Shown here in pieces: positions 8,945-18,517 of a DNA stretch of 64,000 nucleotides (position 1 is the stretch's first letter; every line of letters starts with the position of its first letter). This stretch comes from Halomonas organivorans (GTDB taxonomy: Bacteria; Pseudomonadota; Gammaproteobacteria; Pseudomonadales; Halomonadaceae): positions 32,933-96,932 of the forward strand of contig NZ_JACHXM010000013.1 in the NCBI RefSeq assembly GCF_014192055.1, given 5' to 3'. The notes beneath the pieces are model-generated. The model saw only the letters and a program-made list of their open reading frames with translations. It searched no databases and had not been told where the DNA came from. The position numbers and the translations under genes are program-made.

Positions 8945-9762
8945 CCGGCGGCGTATTGCCCAGGGGTAGCCGCCTGCAGGCGCTTGAAGGTGCGCTGGAA
9001 ATGCGCCTGGTCGGCGAAGCCGCAGTCCATGGCAACCTCGGCGATGGGCTGTCCGCTGCGCAGCTTGTGTCGGCCGAGCCGGATGCGTCGGTCGGTGAGG
9101 AAGGCATGGGGCGTCAAGCCATAGTGGGCCTTGAAGCGTCTCACCAGGTAAGAGCGAGACAGCCCGGCGGCGTGGCAGATGTCGTCCAGGCCGATGGCCT
9201 CGGTGCAGTGGGCCGCGATGTAGTCCGCCGCGCGGCGCAACCCCTCAGGATCGTCGCGGGAAGCCGGCATCCGAGGCGCCAGCCGGCGCTGCATCTCGAC
9301 GATCAGTGCGGTGGCCTCGGTTTCCCTGGCCAGGCGTGAGGCATCAGGATCGAAGAGGGTGTCACACAGCGTCACCAGGTGCCGATAGAGTGCCGGATGG
9401 CGACTCGAACGAGCGGTGAAGAGCTGGAGGTCGAGATGGTCGGGGGCGCCGAGCTCTCGTTGCAGTGCGCCGAGCCAGGCGTTGTCCAGATAGAGCATGT
9501 CGTACGACCAGGGGCGGTCGTCGATGGGGTTGCAGGCATGCACCACCTCGGGGTTCATGACCACCACGCTGCCCGGGACGACCGTTTCGTCATGGCCCTG
9601 GTTCCAGTAGGTGCTGCAGCCCCCGGTGATGGCGCCGATCGAGAAGGTCTCGTGACTGTGCCTGGCGTAGCAGACGCGCCGTCCATCGGTGACGCGGCGA
9701 GCCTCGAGAAACGGCAGCGCCGGGTCGTGCCAGAAGCGCAGGTGATCTTGGCGATGGCCCAT
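8929..9762 (-). CDS. AraC-family regulator with N-terminal cupin sensing domain
   Basis: A 277-residue regulator. Residues about 15-100 form an AraC-type cupin sensor (HSHETFSIGAITGG, VVPGSVVVMNPEVVHAC); residues about 175-275 hold the double HTH, including LDDICHAAGLSRSYLVRRFKA and the closing block AEVAMDCGFADQAHFQRTFK. GGGAGAG lies before the ATG at 9762. It converges on and overlaps the LysE-type exporter by 16 bp, so it is the natural candidate to control that exporter, as in other AraC/LysE pairs. The ligand is unknown. Confidence 0.88.
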   Translation of the reverse strand: MGHRQDHLRFWHDPALPFLEARRVTDGRRVCYARHSHETFSIGAITGGCSTYWNQGHDETVVPGSVVVMNPEVVHACNPIDDRPWSYDMLYLDNAWLGALQRELGAPDHLDLQLFTARSSRHPALYRHLVTLCDTLFDPDASRLARETEATALIVEMQRRLAPRMPASRDDPEGLRRAADYIAAHCTEAIGLDDICHAAGLSRSYLVRRFKAHYGLTPHAFLTDRRIRLGRHKLRSGQPIAEVAMDCGFADQAHFQRTFKRLQAATPGQYAAGHHSR

Positions 9763-9830
9763 CTTGGCTCTCCCTGATCGATGGGCGACAGTCTAGGCGG
9801 TATCACCGCTGGCAGCGAGGCCGGGCCCTA

Positions 9831-10544
9831 TCACTCCTCCGGCTGGTACTTGTAGCCGACGCCGTAGACCGAGCGGATGATCTCGCGTTCGGGCCACACC
9901 TCGGCGATCTTCTTGCGCAGCTTCTTGATGTGGCTATCCACGGTGCGTTCGGAAACGATGCGGTGGTCGCGATACATGTGATCCATCAGCTGCTCCCGGG
10001 AAAAGATGCGACCGGGCGACTGCATCATCACCCGCAGCAGCTGGAACTCGACGGCCGTCAATCCCAGGTCCTGGCCGTCGGCCAATGCCCGCCAGCCGTC
10101 CTCGTCGAGGCTCAGGGCCTGTTCGATGACGTTGTCGTCGATGCCCTCCGCGGCGCGGCTGCGGCGCAGCACGGCCCGGGCCCGCGCGACCACCTCGCGG
10201 GGACTGAAGGGCTTGCAGATGTAGTCGTCGGCGCCAAGCTCGAGTCCCAGCAGGCGGTCGACCTCCTCGACCCGGGCGGTGAGCATGATGATCGCCACCT
10301 TTGGCCAGCGCTGACGGATTTCACGGCACAGGGTCAGGCCGTCGGTGCCGGGCAGCATCAGGTCCAGCAAGACCAGCTCGGGGCGCGCCTCGCGCTCCTC
10401 CAGCCAGGGCAGCACGGCGTCGCCGTGGTCCAGATGATGCGGCGCGAAGCCGCTGCCCGACAGGTAGTCGGCCACCAGTCGGGCGATCTTGGGTTCGTCC
10501 TCGACGATCAGGACGGTATCGGTGTCGAGAGCCTGTGGGCTCAT
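9831..10544 (-). CDS. baeR: OmpR-family response regulator, BaeR-like
   Basis: A 237-residue response regulator: receiver domain with the acidic pair in VLIVEDEPK, phospho-acceptor D61 (LVLLDLMLPGTDG) and KPFSPREVVAR, then an OmpR/PhoB winged helix ending SERTVDSHIKKLRKKI and IRSVYGVGYKY. The LTAVEFQLLRVMMQSPGRIFSREQL type core and the partner kinase fit BaeR, which answers envelope stress and drug exposure. Its ATG overlaps the stop of the upstream kinase (ATGA at 10541-10544), indicating translational coupling. Note the reading order on the minus strand is kinase first, regulator second, as in baeSR. Confidence 0.85.
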   Translation of the reverse strand: MSPQALDTDTVLIVEDEPKIARLVADYLSGSGFAPHHLDHGDAVLPWLEEREARPELVLLDLMLPGTDGLTLCREIRQRWPKVAIIMLTARVEEVDRLLGLELGADDYICKPFSPREVVARARAVLRRSRAAEGIDDNVIEQALSLDEDGWRALADGQDLGLTAVEFQLLRVMMQSPGRIFSREQLMDHMYRDHRIVSERTVDSHIKKLRKKIAEVWPEREIIRSVYGVGYKYQPEE

Positions 10545-11980
10545 GCGTCTTCCTCCCTGAGTTGATCTTCGGCAATGGCGGGAAAGGTCAGCGTCCAGCA
10601 TAGCCCGCCGAGCGAGGAGCCACTGGCGCTCATTTCGGCACCGTGGGCGCGGGCCAGGGCCATGGCGATCGACAGCCCCAGGCCACTGCCGCCGCTGGCC
10701 CGGTTGCGCGAGCCCTCGACCCGATAGAGGCGCTCGGTAAGCCGCGGCAGTTCCGCCTCGGGGACCCCGGGAGCGCTGTCCTCCCAACATACCCGGTAGT
10801 GATCGCCCACCTCGGTGAGGCTGACCCGCAGCCGTCCTGGCGCATGGGTGTAGGCGCAGGTGTTGTCGAGCAGGTTGGTCCACAGCTGGCGCAGGCGCTG
10901 GGTGTCGCCGCGTATCCAGGCAGGTCCGGCAATGTCGGTGGCAAGCGTCAGGTCGACGTCGGCGAGCCAGCTGTCGGCCTCGTCGAGGCGCGCCTGCAAG
11001 CTCGCGGCCAGGTCCAGCGGCGCCAGCTGGACCTCCAGGGCGCCGGCGTCGCTCTGCGACAGCAGTCGCAGGTCGGCGACCAGGCGCTCGAGCTGGCCGA
11101 CCTCCTGGGCCAGCGAGCCGAGGCTGTCGAGGTCCAGCGGCCGGATGCCGTCCTGCATGGCCTCGATCTCGCCGCGCAGCACGGCGAGCGGGGTGCGCAG
11201 CTCGTGGGCGATGTCCGACACCCAGCGGCTGCGCGCCTCGCGGCTGGCCTCCAGGGTGGCGGCCAGGACATTGAAGTCCCGTGACAGGCTCGACAGCTCG
11301 TCGCGGCCGCGCTCGGTCAGGCGGATGCTGTAGTCGCCCTCGGTGAGCCGGCGGGTGGCCAGCGTCATGCCGCGGGCCCGGCGCCCCAGCCACCAGGAGA
11401 GGCCGCCGGCGAGCAGCAGCGAGGCCAGCCCCAGGGCGGCGACGATGATCGCCAGGTTGCGGCGCTGCTGGGTCAGGAAGATGCGGTCCATGCGCGCCAT
11501 CAGCTGCTGCGGCGGGCGGTAGCCCAGGGTGCCGACGCGCTGGCCGTCGCTGATGATGGGCAGCCAGCGCAGCTCGGCGGCCTCCAGGTCGTTGTCCGGC
11601 GGCAGGCCGATCACCGGCAGGCCCTGGGCGTCGTGGAGCACGAAGTCCTTGGGGTCCCCCAGGCGCCGCTCGATGCCTTCCGGCGGCGGGGCGTCGCCGG
11701 GCCACAGCTGGCGGCGCACCACGTGGCGCCAGGCCCGCGGCGACTGACGCAGCCACTGCCAGTCACCGCGCCAGGCCCACTCGTCGGCGAGCCCCTTGGC
11801 CAGGGTCTCGGCGCGGCGAGTCTGGGTGCGATCCAGGTATTCGATGAAGCCTTGGTCCAGGCTGCGCGACACGGCGACGAACACCAGCCCCGAAATGGCC
11901 ACGTTGACCACCAGGATGATCACGAACAGCTTGAAGCCGAGTCGGGAAATGGCCGGGGTCAGGGCATCGCGAAGGGACAT
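10541..11980 (-). CDS. baeS: Sensor histidine kinase, BaeS-like
   Basis: A 479-residue membrane kinase: transmembrane helix at about 17-37, a periplasmic domain of about 140 residues, a second helix at about 176-198, a HAMP linker (ATRRLTEGDYSIRL), then the HisKA box with H259 (WVSDIAHELRTPL) and an HATPase domain with the N box LWTNLLDNTCAYT and G boxes DSAPGVP and SGGSGLGLSIA. The length and layout fit BaeS. It would sense envelope stress and phosphorylate the adjacent regulator. The ATG at 11980 is selected over one 33 bp upstream because it starts just before the first membrane helix. Confidence 0.85.
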   Translation of the reverse strand: MSLRDALTPAISRLGFKLFVIILVVNVAISGLVFVAVSRSLDQGFIEYLDRTQTRRAETLAKGLADEWAWRGDWQWLRQSPRAWRHVVRRQLWPGDAPPPEGIERRLGDPKDFVLHDAQGLPVIGLPPDNDLEAAELRWLPIISDGQRVGTLGYRPPQQLMARMDRIFLTQQRRNLAIIVAALGLASLLLAGGLSWWLGRRARGMTLATRRLTEGDYSIRLTERGRDELSSLSRDFNVLAATLEASREARSRWVSDIAHELRTPLAVLRGEIEAMQDGIRPLDLDSLGSLAQEVGQLERLVADLRLLSQSDAGALEVQLAPLDLAASLQARLDEADSWLADVDLTLATDIAGPAWIRGDTQRLRQLWTNLLDNTCAYTHAPGRLRVSLTEVGDHYRVCWEDSAPGVPEAELPRLTERLYRVEGSRNRASGGSGLGLSIAMALARAHGAEMSASGSSLGGLCWTLTFPAIAEDQLREEDA

Positions 11981-12064
11981 GGCAAGGGTCTCGACGGGGC
12001 GGGCAAAGGGCACAAGCCTAGCCTAACGCGCCGCGGGGAGGGTGCAATTCCGGTGCAAGTCGGC

Positions 12065-13120
12065 TCAGGGGCAGGTTTCGCCAACCAGCAGTTCGGTGGT
12101 CAGCCGGCGGGATTCCATCGGTTCCAGGCCGAGGATCATGCGTGCTGCGACGCGCCCCTTCTCGACGCTGTCCTGGCGTACCGTGGTCAGCCTCGGCGAG
12201 CGGTACTGGCCCTCGGCGATGCCGTCGAAGCCGGTGATGCGCAGGTCCTCGGGAATGCGCAGGCCGCGCTGCTCGGCCAGGGTCACCACGGTCAGGGCGA
12301 TGCGATCGGACATGCACAGCAGCAGGTCGGGGCGCTGCTCATGGGGCAGGTCGAGGATCTCGGCGATCACCGGCGCGCAGACGTCGAAGGTGTTCTCCTC
12401 GATGTTCCACATCGGCACCGTGGCCGGGTCGATGCCGTGCTCGGCGAAGGCGCGATGGAAGCCGGCCAGCCTCGAGCGGGTGATGGTGCGATCGGCGGGC
12501 AGCAGCTCCTGGTCGGGGGCGATGCGGGCGTTGCAGGGGTGCCTGGTGAGCCGCAGGTTGATGACCGCGGGGCGCCGGGGAGGCGTGGCCAGGGCGTGAT
12601 CGGCGATGGCGTGGCAGGCCGGTTCGTCGTCGACGTGTACCGTGGGCTGGCCCTCGAGGTCGAAGTCCACCGCCACCAGGGGGCGCTGACCGGGCAGCGG
12701 CAGCTCGTCGAGCAGCAGCAAGCTCGGCATCAGCCCATAGATGATGAAACCGTCGGCGATGCTCGACGAGCCGGGCATCTGCGACACGTCCTGGCGGCCA
12801 GACAGCAGCAGCAGGGTGTGCCCGTGGGCGTCCAGCACCTCGGCGATGCCCGACAGCAGCTCGCTGGCCACGGCGTCGTTGAGGCTGTAGGTCAGGCTCT
12901 CGGCCAGCACCACGGCGACGATCTGCGAGCGCCCGGTGCGCAGGCTGCGGGCCTTGGCGTCCGGCCCGCGATAGCCGAGTCGCCGAGCCTCGGAGAGGAT
13001 GTGCTCGCGCAGCTTGGGCGATAGCTGGTCGGGACGGTTGAAGGCGTTGGAGACGCTGGCCGTGGAGACGCCAAGGTGCTGGGCCAGGTCCTTCAGGGTG
13101 ATGCGGCGTGGCGAAGACAC
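12065..13120 (-). CDS. aglR: LacI-family repressor of the alpha-glucoside cluster
   Basis: A 351-residue LacI/GalR regulator with the N-terminal HTH and hinge (ITLKDLAQHLGVSTASVSNAFN, then LGYRGPDAKARSLRTGRS) and a periplasmic-binding-like effector domain (DGFIIYGLMPS, RITGFDGIAEGQ, LTTVRQDSVEKGR). It lies beside the aglEFGAK-type operon and reads in the same direction, downstream of it, an arrangement like aglR in rhizobia except for position. The two CG-centred palindromes at 20875 and 21057 are the expected form of LacI-family sites and are the best candidates for its operators. Effector presumably a glucoside or a phosphorylated derivative. Confidence 0.85.
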   Translation of the reverse strand: MSSPRRITLKDLAQHLGVSTASVSNAFNRPDQLSPKLREHILSEARRLGYRGPDAKARSLRTGRSQIVAVVLAESLTYSLNDAVASELLSGIAEVLDAHGHTLLLLSGRQDVSQMPGSSSIADGFIIYGLMPSLLLLDELPLPGQRPLVAVDFDLEGQPTVHVDDEPACHAIADHALATPPRRPAVINLRLTRHPCNARIAPDQELLPADRTITRSRLAGFHRAFAEHGIDPATVPMWNIEENTFDVCAPVIAEILDLPHEQRPDLLLCMSDRIALTVVTLAEQRGLRIPEDLRITGFDGIAEGQYRSPRLTTVRQDSVEKGRVAARMILGLEPMESRRLTTELLVGETCP

Positions 13121-13235
13121 GGAGCGACTCGATTCCTGAACGTGAGAAGGAGGTTTCTGTATCGATTTAGTTAGGAGTCTATCATAGCCCCTGATCCGCG
13201 GGGTGCCATGCCGTTCGAGGCCGCCAGGAAGGTAG

Positions 13236-13266
13236 CGGAGCGCGACCCAGGGAGGGTCGCGCTCCG
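13236..13266 (-). terminator. Hairpin after the second sugar-binding protein gene
   Basis: A 13-bp perfect stem (CGGAGCGCGACCC and its complement, 5-nt loop) lies about 70 bp beyond the stop of the binding-protein gene and before the LacI gene. No strong T-run follows, so termination strength is uncertain; it probably marks the 3' end of the agl operon mRNA. Confidence 0.5.
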
Positions 13267-13332
13267 GGCAGGGCGAGCCCGGTGGCGCTCAAGCGCATGG
13301 CCGCCCGGCCCTCCGCTGGAAGCCTGGGTGGC

Positions 13333-14637
13333 TTACCAGCCGCGTCGGCCGATTCGCTCGAGCTCGTCGGACAGCTGGGCCACGGCCTGGTCGGCCGCGA
13401 CGTCGCCCGCCAGCACCAGGTGGGCGATGTTGAAGAAGGCATTGGAGACGCGGGCATAGGCATCGCCGGTCACCGAGGCCGGACGCGCCACGCCGTGACG
13501 CAGCGTCTCGTAGAGATCGCCCATGGCCGGGTTGCTGGCCAGTACCGCCTCGTCCTGATAGAGCGACTCGATGGTCGGGTTGCGCCCCATCTTGACGGCA
13601 TGGGCCTTCTGCTGCGGGGCAGCGGTGAGGTAAGCCACGAGGTCGGCGGCCAGCTCCGGGTGCTCGGAGTAGCGTGATGCGGCGAAGTTCCAGCCGCCCA
13701 GGGTGGCCTTCGACTCGCCCTCGGGGCCGTGGGGCAGCGGGGCCATGCCGACCTTGCCGACCACCTCGCTGCCGTCCTCCTGGGACAGCGACCAGACGTA
13801 GGGCCAGTTGCGCAGGAACAGGGCATTGCCGGACTGGAAGATCCCGCGGGTCTCCTCCTCGGTATGGTTCAGGGCGCCCTTCGGGGCGATGTTGCCGATC
13901 CAGGAGGCGGCCAGATCCAGCGCCGCGGCGGCGCGGGGATTGTCGATGGTCACCTCGCCTTCTTCGTCGACGAGGGTGCCGCCGCCGTAGCTGGCGACCC
14001 ATTCCAGGGCGTTGCAGGTCAGCCCCTCGTAGGCGCGTCCCTGGAAGGTGAAGCCCCAGAAATCATCGTTGCCGGCCTCGCGTTCGGCGGCCTGGACCGC
14101 CGAGGCGGTCTCGGTGAGCTCCTGCCAGGTCTCGGGCGCCGGATAGCCGTACTTCTCCAGCAGGTCCTTGCGGTAGTAGAGCAGCCCGGCGTCGGTGTAC
14201 CAGGGCATGGCCACCAGGCGGCCGTCGATGGTGTTGTTGTCGATCAGCGCCGGAAAGTAATCATCGGTGGCGCCTTCCGGCAGGTACTCGGAGAGGTCCA
14301 GCAGGTGGTCGTCGAGCAGCCCCGGCCAGACGATGTCGACCATCATCACGTCGATGTCGCTGGAGCGGCTGCTGAGCAGCTGCTGGAAGAGCGAGAGTTT
14401 CTCGGTGGTATCGTTGGGGGTCGAGATGACCTTGACGCTGTTGCCGGTCTGCTCGGCCCACTGGCGGGCGAGTTCGGGGCAGTAGTCGGAGGCATCGCCG
14501 GCGCCGCAGGCGATCGAGATCTCGGTGGCTTGTGCCTGGGGGATTGCGAGGATCGCGCCGCCGAGCAGCAGCGTGCCGACGCCTCCCTTGAGCAGCGGCA
14601 GCATAGGGCGTGAGGGGGACGGCAGTAAGTGAGGCAT
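13333..14637 (-). CDS. Second alpha-glucoside ABC transporter substrate-binding protein (AglE/ThuE-like)
   Basis: A 434-residue secreted binding protein of the MalE/solute-binding 1 family. The signal region (GVGTLLLGGAILAIPQAQA) is followed by a mature domain closely parallel to the other binding protein of this cluster: shared blocks include VDIVWPGLL, DGRLVAMPW, LLYYRKDLLEKYG, FQGRAYEGLTCNALEW, RGIFQSGNA and LGGWN. Start at 14637 has GGAG 7 nt upstream; the frame stays open upstream but without signal-peptide logic. It is the last gene of the operon, 94 bp after aglK, so the system has two binding proteins and one permease pair. A different ligand preference (for example trehalose against maltose) is plausible. 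Confidence 0.88.
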   Translation of the reverse strand: MPHLLPSPSRPMLPLLKGGVGTLLLGGAILAIPQAQATEISIACGAGDASDYCPELARQWAEQTGNSVKVISTPNDTTEKLSLFQQLLSSRSSDIDVMMVDIVWPGLLDDHLLDLSEYLPEGATDDYFPALIDNNTIDGRLVAMPWYTDAGLLYYRKDLLEKYGYPAPETWQELTETASAVQAAEREAGNDDFWGFTFQGRAYEGLTCNALEWVASYGGGTLVDEEGEVTIDNPRAAAALDLAASWIGNIAPKGALNHTEEETRGIFQSGNALFLRNWPYVWSLSQEDGSEVVGKVGMAPLPHGPEGESKATLGGWNFAASRYSEHPELAADLVAYLTAAPQQKAHAVKMGRNPTIESLYQDEAVLASNPAMGDLYETLRHGVARPASVTGDAYARVSNAFFNIAHLVLAGDVAADQAVAQLSDELERIGRRGW

Positions 14638-14731
14638 GCATGTTCTCCGGCGTTGTGATTGTGATGTGGAGCGGTGGACGGTGGAGCAGCGCCGGATGGC
14701 GGATATCCGGCGCATCATGGCGCCTGGGCGA

Positions 14732-15838
<1,107 letters not shown>

Positions 15839-15884
15839 CTGGCGACTCCTCGCCGGCCCGTCGGGCCGGCCGTGTTGTGTGGTG

Positions 15885-17507
15885 TTATCGGTCGAGCTGG
15901 ATGAAGGCGGCCTGGTAGGCCGGCAGCGTCAGGGCGTGGCCGTCGAGCGAGGCGGTGAAGCCGTGGCCGTCGAGCGGCGTACCGGTGCATGGCAGGGTCG
16001 CGCTGCGGGGACTGCCGCCGAGATTGAAGACGCACAGCAGTCGCTCCTCGTGCCCCTCGCGGACGAAGCCGAGCAGGTCCTCGCCGACGTCGACCAGTTC
16101 GAGATCGCCGTCGATCAGCGCCGGATGCTGGCGCCGGAAGCCCAGCAGCGTCCGGGTGGCGGCCAGCGTCGAGGCGCTGTCGTCCTGCTGGCGCGAGACG
16201 GCGAGCGGCAGGTGACGGGCCTCCATCGGCAGCCAGGGTTCCACGCCGTCGGCGGTGAAGCCGCCCTGGGCGACATCGCTCCAGGGCATCGGCGTGCGAC
16301 AGCCGTCGCGGCCCTTGAACTCCGGCCACAGCACCTTGCCGTAGGGATCCTGGAGGCGCTCGAAGGGCACCTCGGCCTCGGGCAGGCCGAGTTCCTCACC
16401 CTGGTAGAGGCAGACGCTACCGCGCAGCGAGAACAGCAGCGCCAGGGCGACCCTGGGGTAGGCGCGCGGATCCTCACTGGCGCCCCAGCGGGAGGCGCTG
16501 CGCATCACGTCGTGGTTGGACAGCGCCCAGCACGGCCAGGCATTGCCGGCCAGGCGCTGGAAGCGCGCGATGACCTCGCGGATATAGGCCGGAGAGTGCG
16601 GCTCGTTGAGCAGGTCGAAGGTGTAGGCCATGTGCAGCTTGTCGTGGCCTTCGGTGTACTCGGCCATGCGCTCGAGGGGGTTGTCGTCGCCGATCTCGCC
16701 CACCGTGGTGGTGCCCGGATACTCATCCATCAACGCGCGCAGGTCGCGCAGGAAGCCGAGGTTCTCCGGACGGCTCAGGTCGAAGACGTGGCGTTGCCAG
16801 GTGTAGGGGTTGGCATCCGGCGCGCCCAGGGTCCGGGCCTCGTCTGCCGGCACCGGCGGATTGTCGCGCAGTTCGGCGTCGTGGAAATAGAAGTTGACGG
16901 TGTCCAGGCGGAAGCCGTCGACGCCGAGCTCGAGCCAGAAGCGCATGTTGTCGAGCTGGGCTTTTCTGACCTGCGGGTTGTGGAAGTTGAGGTCCGGCTG
17001 GCTGGCCAGGAAGTTGTGCAAGTAGTACTGGCGACGACGGGAGTCGAAGGTCCAGGCCGAGCCGCCGAAGATCGACAGCCAGTTGTTGGGTGGCGTGCCG
17101 TCGGGCCTGGGATCGGCCCAGACGTACCAGTCGGCGCGGGCGTTGTCGCGATCGCCGCGACTCTCCTGGAACCATGGGTGGCGATCCGAGCTATGGCTGA
17201 TGACCTGGTCGATGATCACCTTGAGGCCCAGCGCATGGGCGCGGGCCAGCAGCGCCTCGAAGTCCGCGAGGGTGCCGAACATCGGGTCGACGTCCCGGTA
17301 GTCGCTGACGTCGTAGCCGAAGTCGTCCATCGGCGAGGTGAAGAACGGCGACAGCCAGATGCCGTCCACGCCCAGGCTCGCCACGTAGTCGAGCTTCTCG
17401 GTGATGCCGGGAAGATCGCCGATGCCGTCGCCGTTGGCGTCCAGGAAGCTGCGCGGATAGATCTGGTAGATGACGCCGCCGCGCCACCAGGTCAGGTTGT
17501 CTTGCAT
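15885..17507 (-). CDS. aglA: GH13 alpha-glucosidase, HaG-like
   Basis: A 540-residue cytoplasmic GH13 enzyme. Nucleophile D202 (GVDGFRLDTVNF), acid/base E271 (TVGEIGDD) and stabiliser D333 (SNHDVMR) are in place and at the same numbers I recall for HaG, the Halomonas sp. H11 alpha-glucosidase of about 538 residues. The opening WWRGGVIYQIYPRSF, the NGDGIGDLPGI calcium-type loop and IIDQVISHSSDRHPWF are typical GH13_23 features. The ATG at 17507 has AAGGA 7 nt upstream, better than ATGs further out. It should hydrolyse imported maltose-type disaccharides to glucose, and HaG is known for transglucosylation. Confidence 0.92.
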   Translation of the reverse strand: MQDNLTWWRGGVIYQIYPRSFLDANGDGIGDLPGITEKLDYVASLGVDGIWLSPFFTSPMDDFGYDVSDYRDVDPMFGTLADFEALLARAHALGLKVIIDQVISHSSDRHPWFQESRGDRDNARADWYVWADPRPDGTPPNNWLSIFGGSAWTFDSRRRQYYLHNFLASQPDLNFHNPQVRKAQLDNMRFWLELGVDGFRLDTVNFYFHDAELRDNPPVPADEARTLGAPDANPYTWQRHVFDLSRPENLGFLRDLRALMDEYPGTTTVGEIGDDNPLERMAEYTEGHDKLHMAYTFDLLNEPHSPAYIREVIARFQRLAGNAWPCWALSNHDVMRSASRWGASEDPRAYPRVALALLFSLRGSVCLYQGEELGLPEAEVPFERLQDPYGKVLWPEFKGRDGCRTPMPWSDVAQGGFTADGVEPWLPMEARHLPLAVSRQQDDSASTLAATRTLLGFRRQHPALIDGDLELVDVGEDLLGFVREGHEERLLCVFNLGGSPRSATLPCTGTPLDGHGFTASLDGHALTLPAYQAAFIQLDR

Positions 17508-17596
17508 CTTGAAGTCCTTGGTAAAAGGCATGGAATCAGGTGCGAAAACGCAGCGAGCGATGACCAGACAAGGCAAAAGGAGGCGAGAAAGCGGAG

Positions 17597-17612
17597 TTTA
17601 CATGGCAGTAAA
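17597..17612. promoter_or_regulatory. Small palindrome upstream of aglA
   Basis: In the 167-bp gap between aglG and aglA the sequence TTTAC-ATGGCA-GTAAA forms a 5-bp inverted repeat in a locally AT-rich stretch, about 90 bp upstream of the aglA start. It could be part of an internal promoter or mRNA structure. It does not match the operators at 20875 and 21057. Confidence 0.25.
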
Positions 17613-17674
17613 TGAGCATTTTGAGCTTCCTTTTAACGCGGTATGGTCGAGCGCAGCCAGTTTTCGCGCCTGAT

Positions 17675-18517
17675 TTATCCCTTGACGGCGCCGGCGGTCA
17701 GGCCCGATACGATGCGCCGCTGGAAGATCATCACCAGCACCACCAGCGGTACGGTGACGGTGACCGAGGCAGCCATGATCGGGCCCCAGGGCAGCTCGTG
17801 CTGGCTGCCGCCCGAGATTAGGGCGATGGCCACCGGCACCGTGCGCTGGTCGTCGGTGAGGGTGAAGGTCAGGGCGAACAGGAACTCGTTCCAGGCGGCG
17901 ATGAAGGCCAGCAGGCCGGTGGTCGCCATGGCCGGCCACATCAGCGGCAAGAACACCCTGGTGATGGTCACCCAGGGGGTGGCGCCGTCCATGATGGCGG
18001 CTTCCTCCAGCTCCATGGGCAGCTGGCGCATGAAGGTGGTCAGCACCCAGACGGTGAAGGGCAGGGTGAAGATGGTGTAGCTCAGTATCAGCCCGCCCGG
18101 GTTGTTGTAGAGGTTGAGCGTGCGGATCACCTCGAACAGCCCGGAGAGCACCGCCACCTGGGGAAACATCGACACCCCGAGGATCGTCAGCATCACCGTG
18201 GTGCGGCCGCGGAAGCGCACCCGGCCTAGTGCGTAGGAGGCGGTGATGCCCAGCAGCAGGGCGATGGCCACCACCGACAGCGAGATGACGATGGAGTTGA
18301 AGATGGCCCGCACGAAGCTCTTCTGGGTGAAGATCTGCACGTAGTTGCCGAGGTCCACAGACGACAGCCAGAAGTCGACCCGGAACAGCTCGCTGGAGGG
18401 CTTCAGCGAGGTGATCACGGCGTAGTAGAACGGAAAGACGGCGTAGACCAGCACCACGGCGATCAGGGCGTAGAGGCCGACGCGCTTGGCGAGTTTCATC
18501 AGCTGATACGGGTTCAT
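17675..18517 (-). CDS. aglG: ABC sugar permease, MalG/AglG family
   Basis: A 280-residue inner-membrane permease with six predicted helices and the EAA loop ELEEAAIMDGATPWVTITRVFLPLMWP, the site that contacts the ATPase. The C-terminal stretch QRRIVSGLTAGAVKG is the usual MalG-type ending. Its ATG (18517) overlaps the stop of the upstream permease as ATGA, which fixes the start inside a longer open frame. It pairs with AglF to form the channel of the alpha-glucoside importer. Confidence 0.9.
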   Translation of the reverse strand: MNPYQLMKLAKRVGLYALIAVVLVYAVFPFYYAVITSLKPSSELFRVDFWLSSVDLGNYVQIFTQKSFVRAIFNSIVISLSVVAIALLLGITASYALGRVRFRGRTTVMLTILGVSMFPQVAVLSGLFEVIRTLNLYNNPGGLILSYTIFTLPFTVWVLTTFMRQLPMELEEAAIMDGATPWVTITRVFLPLMWPAMATTGLLAFIAAWNEFLFALTFTLTDDQRTVPVAIALISGGSQHELPWGPIMAASVTVTVPLVVLVMIFQRRIVSGLTAGAVKG

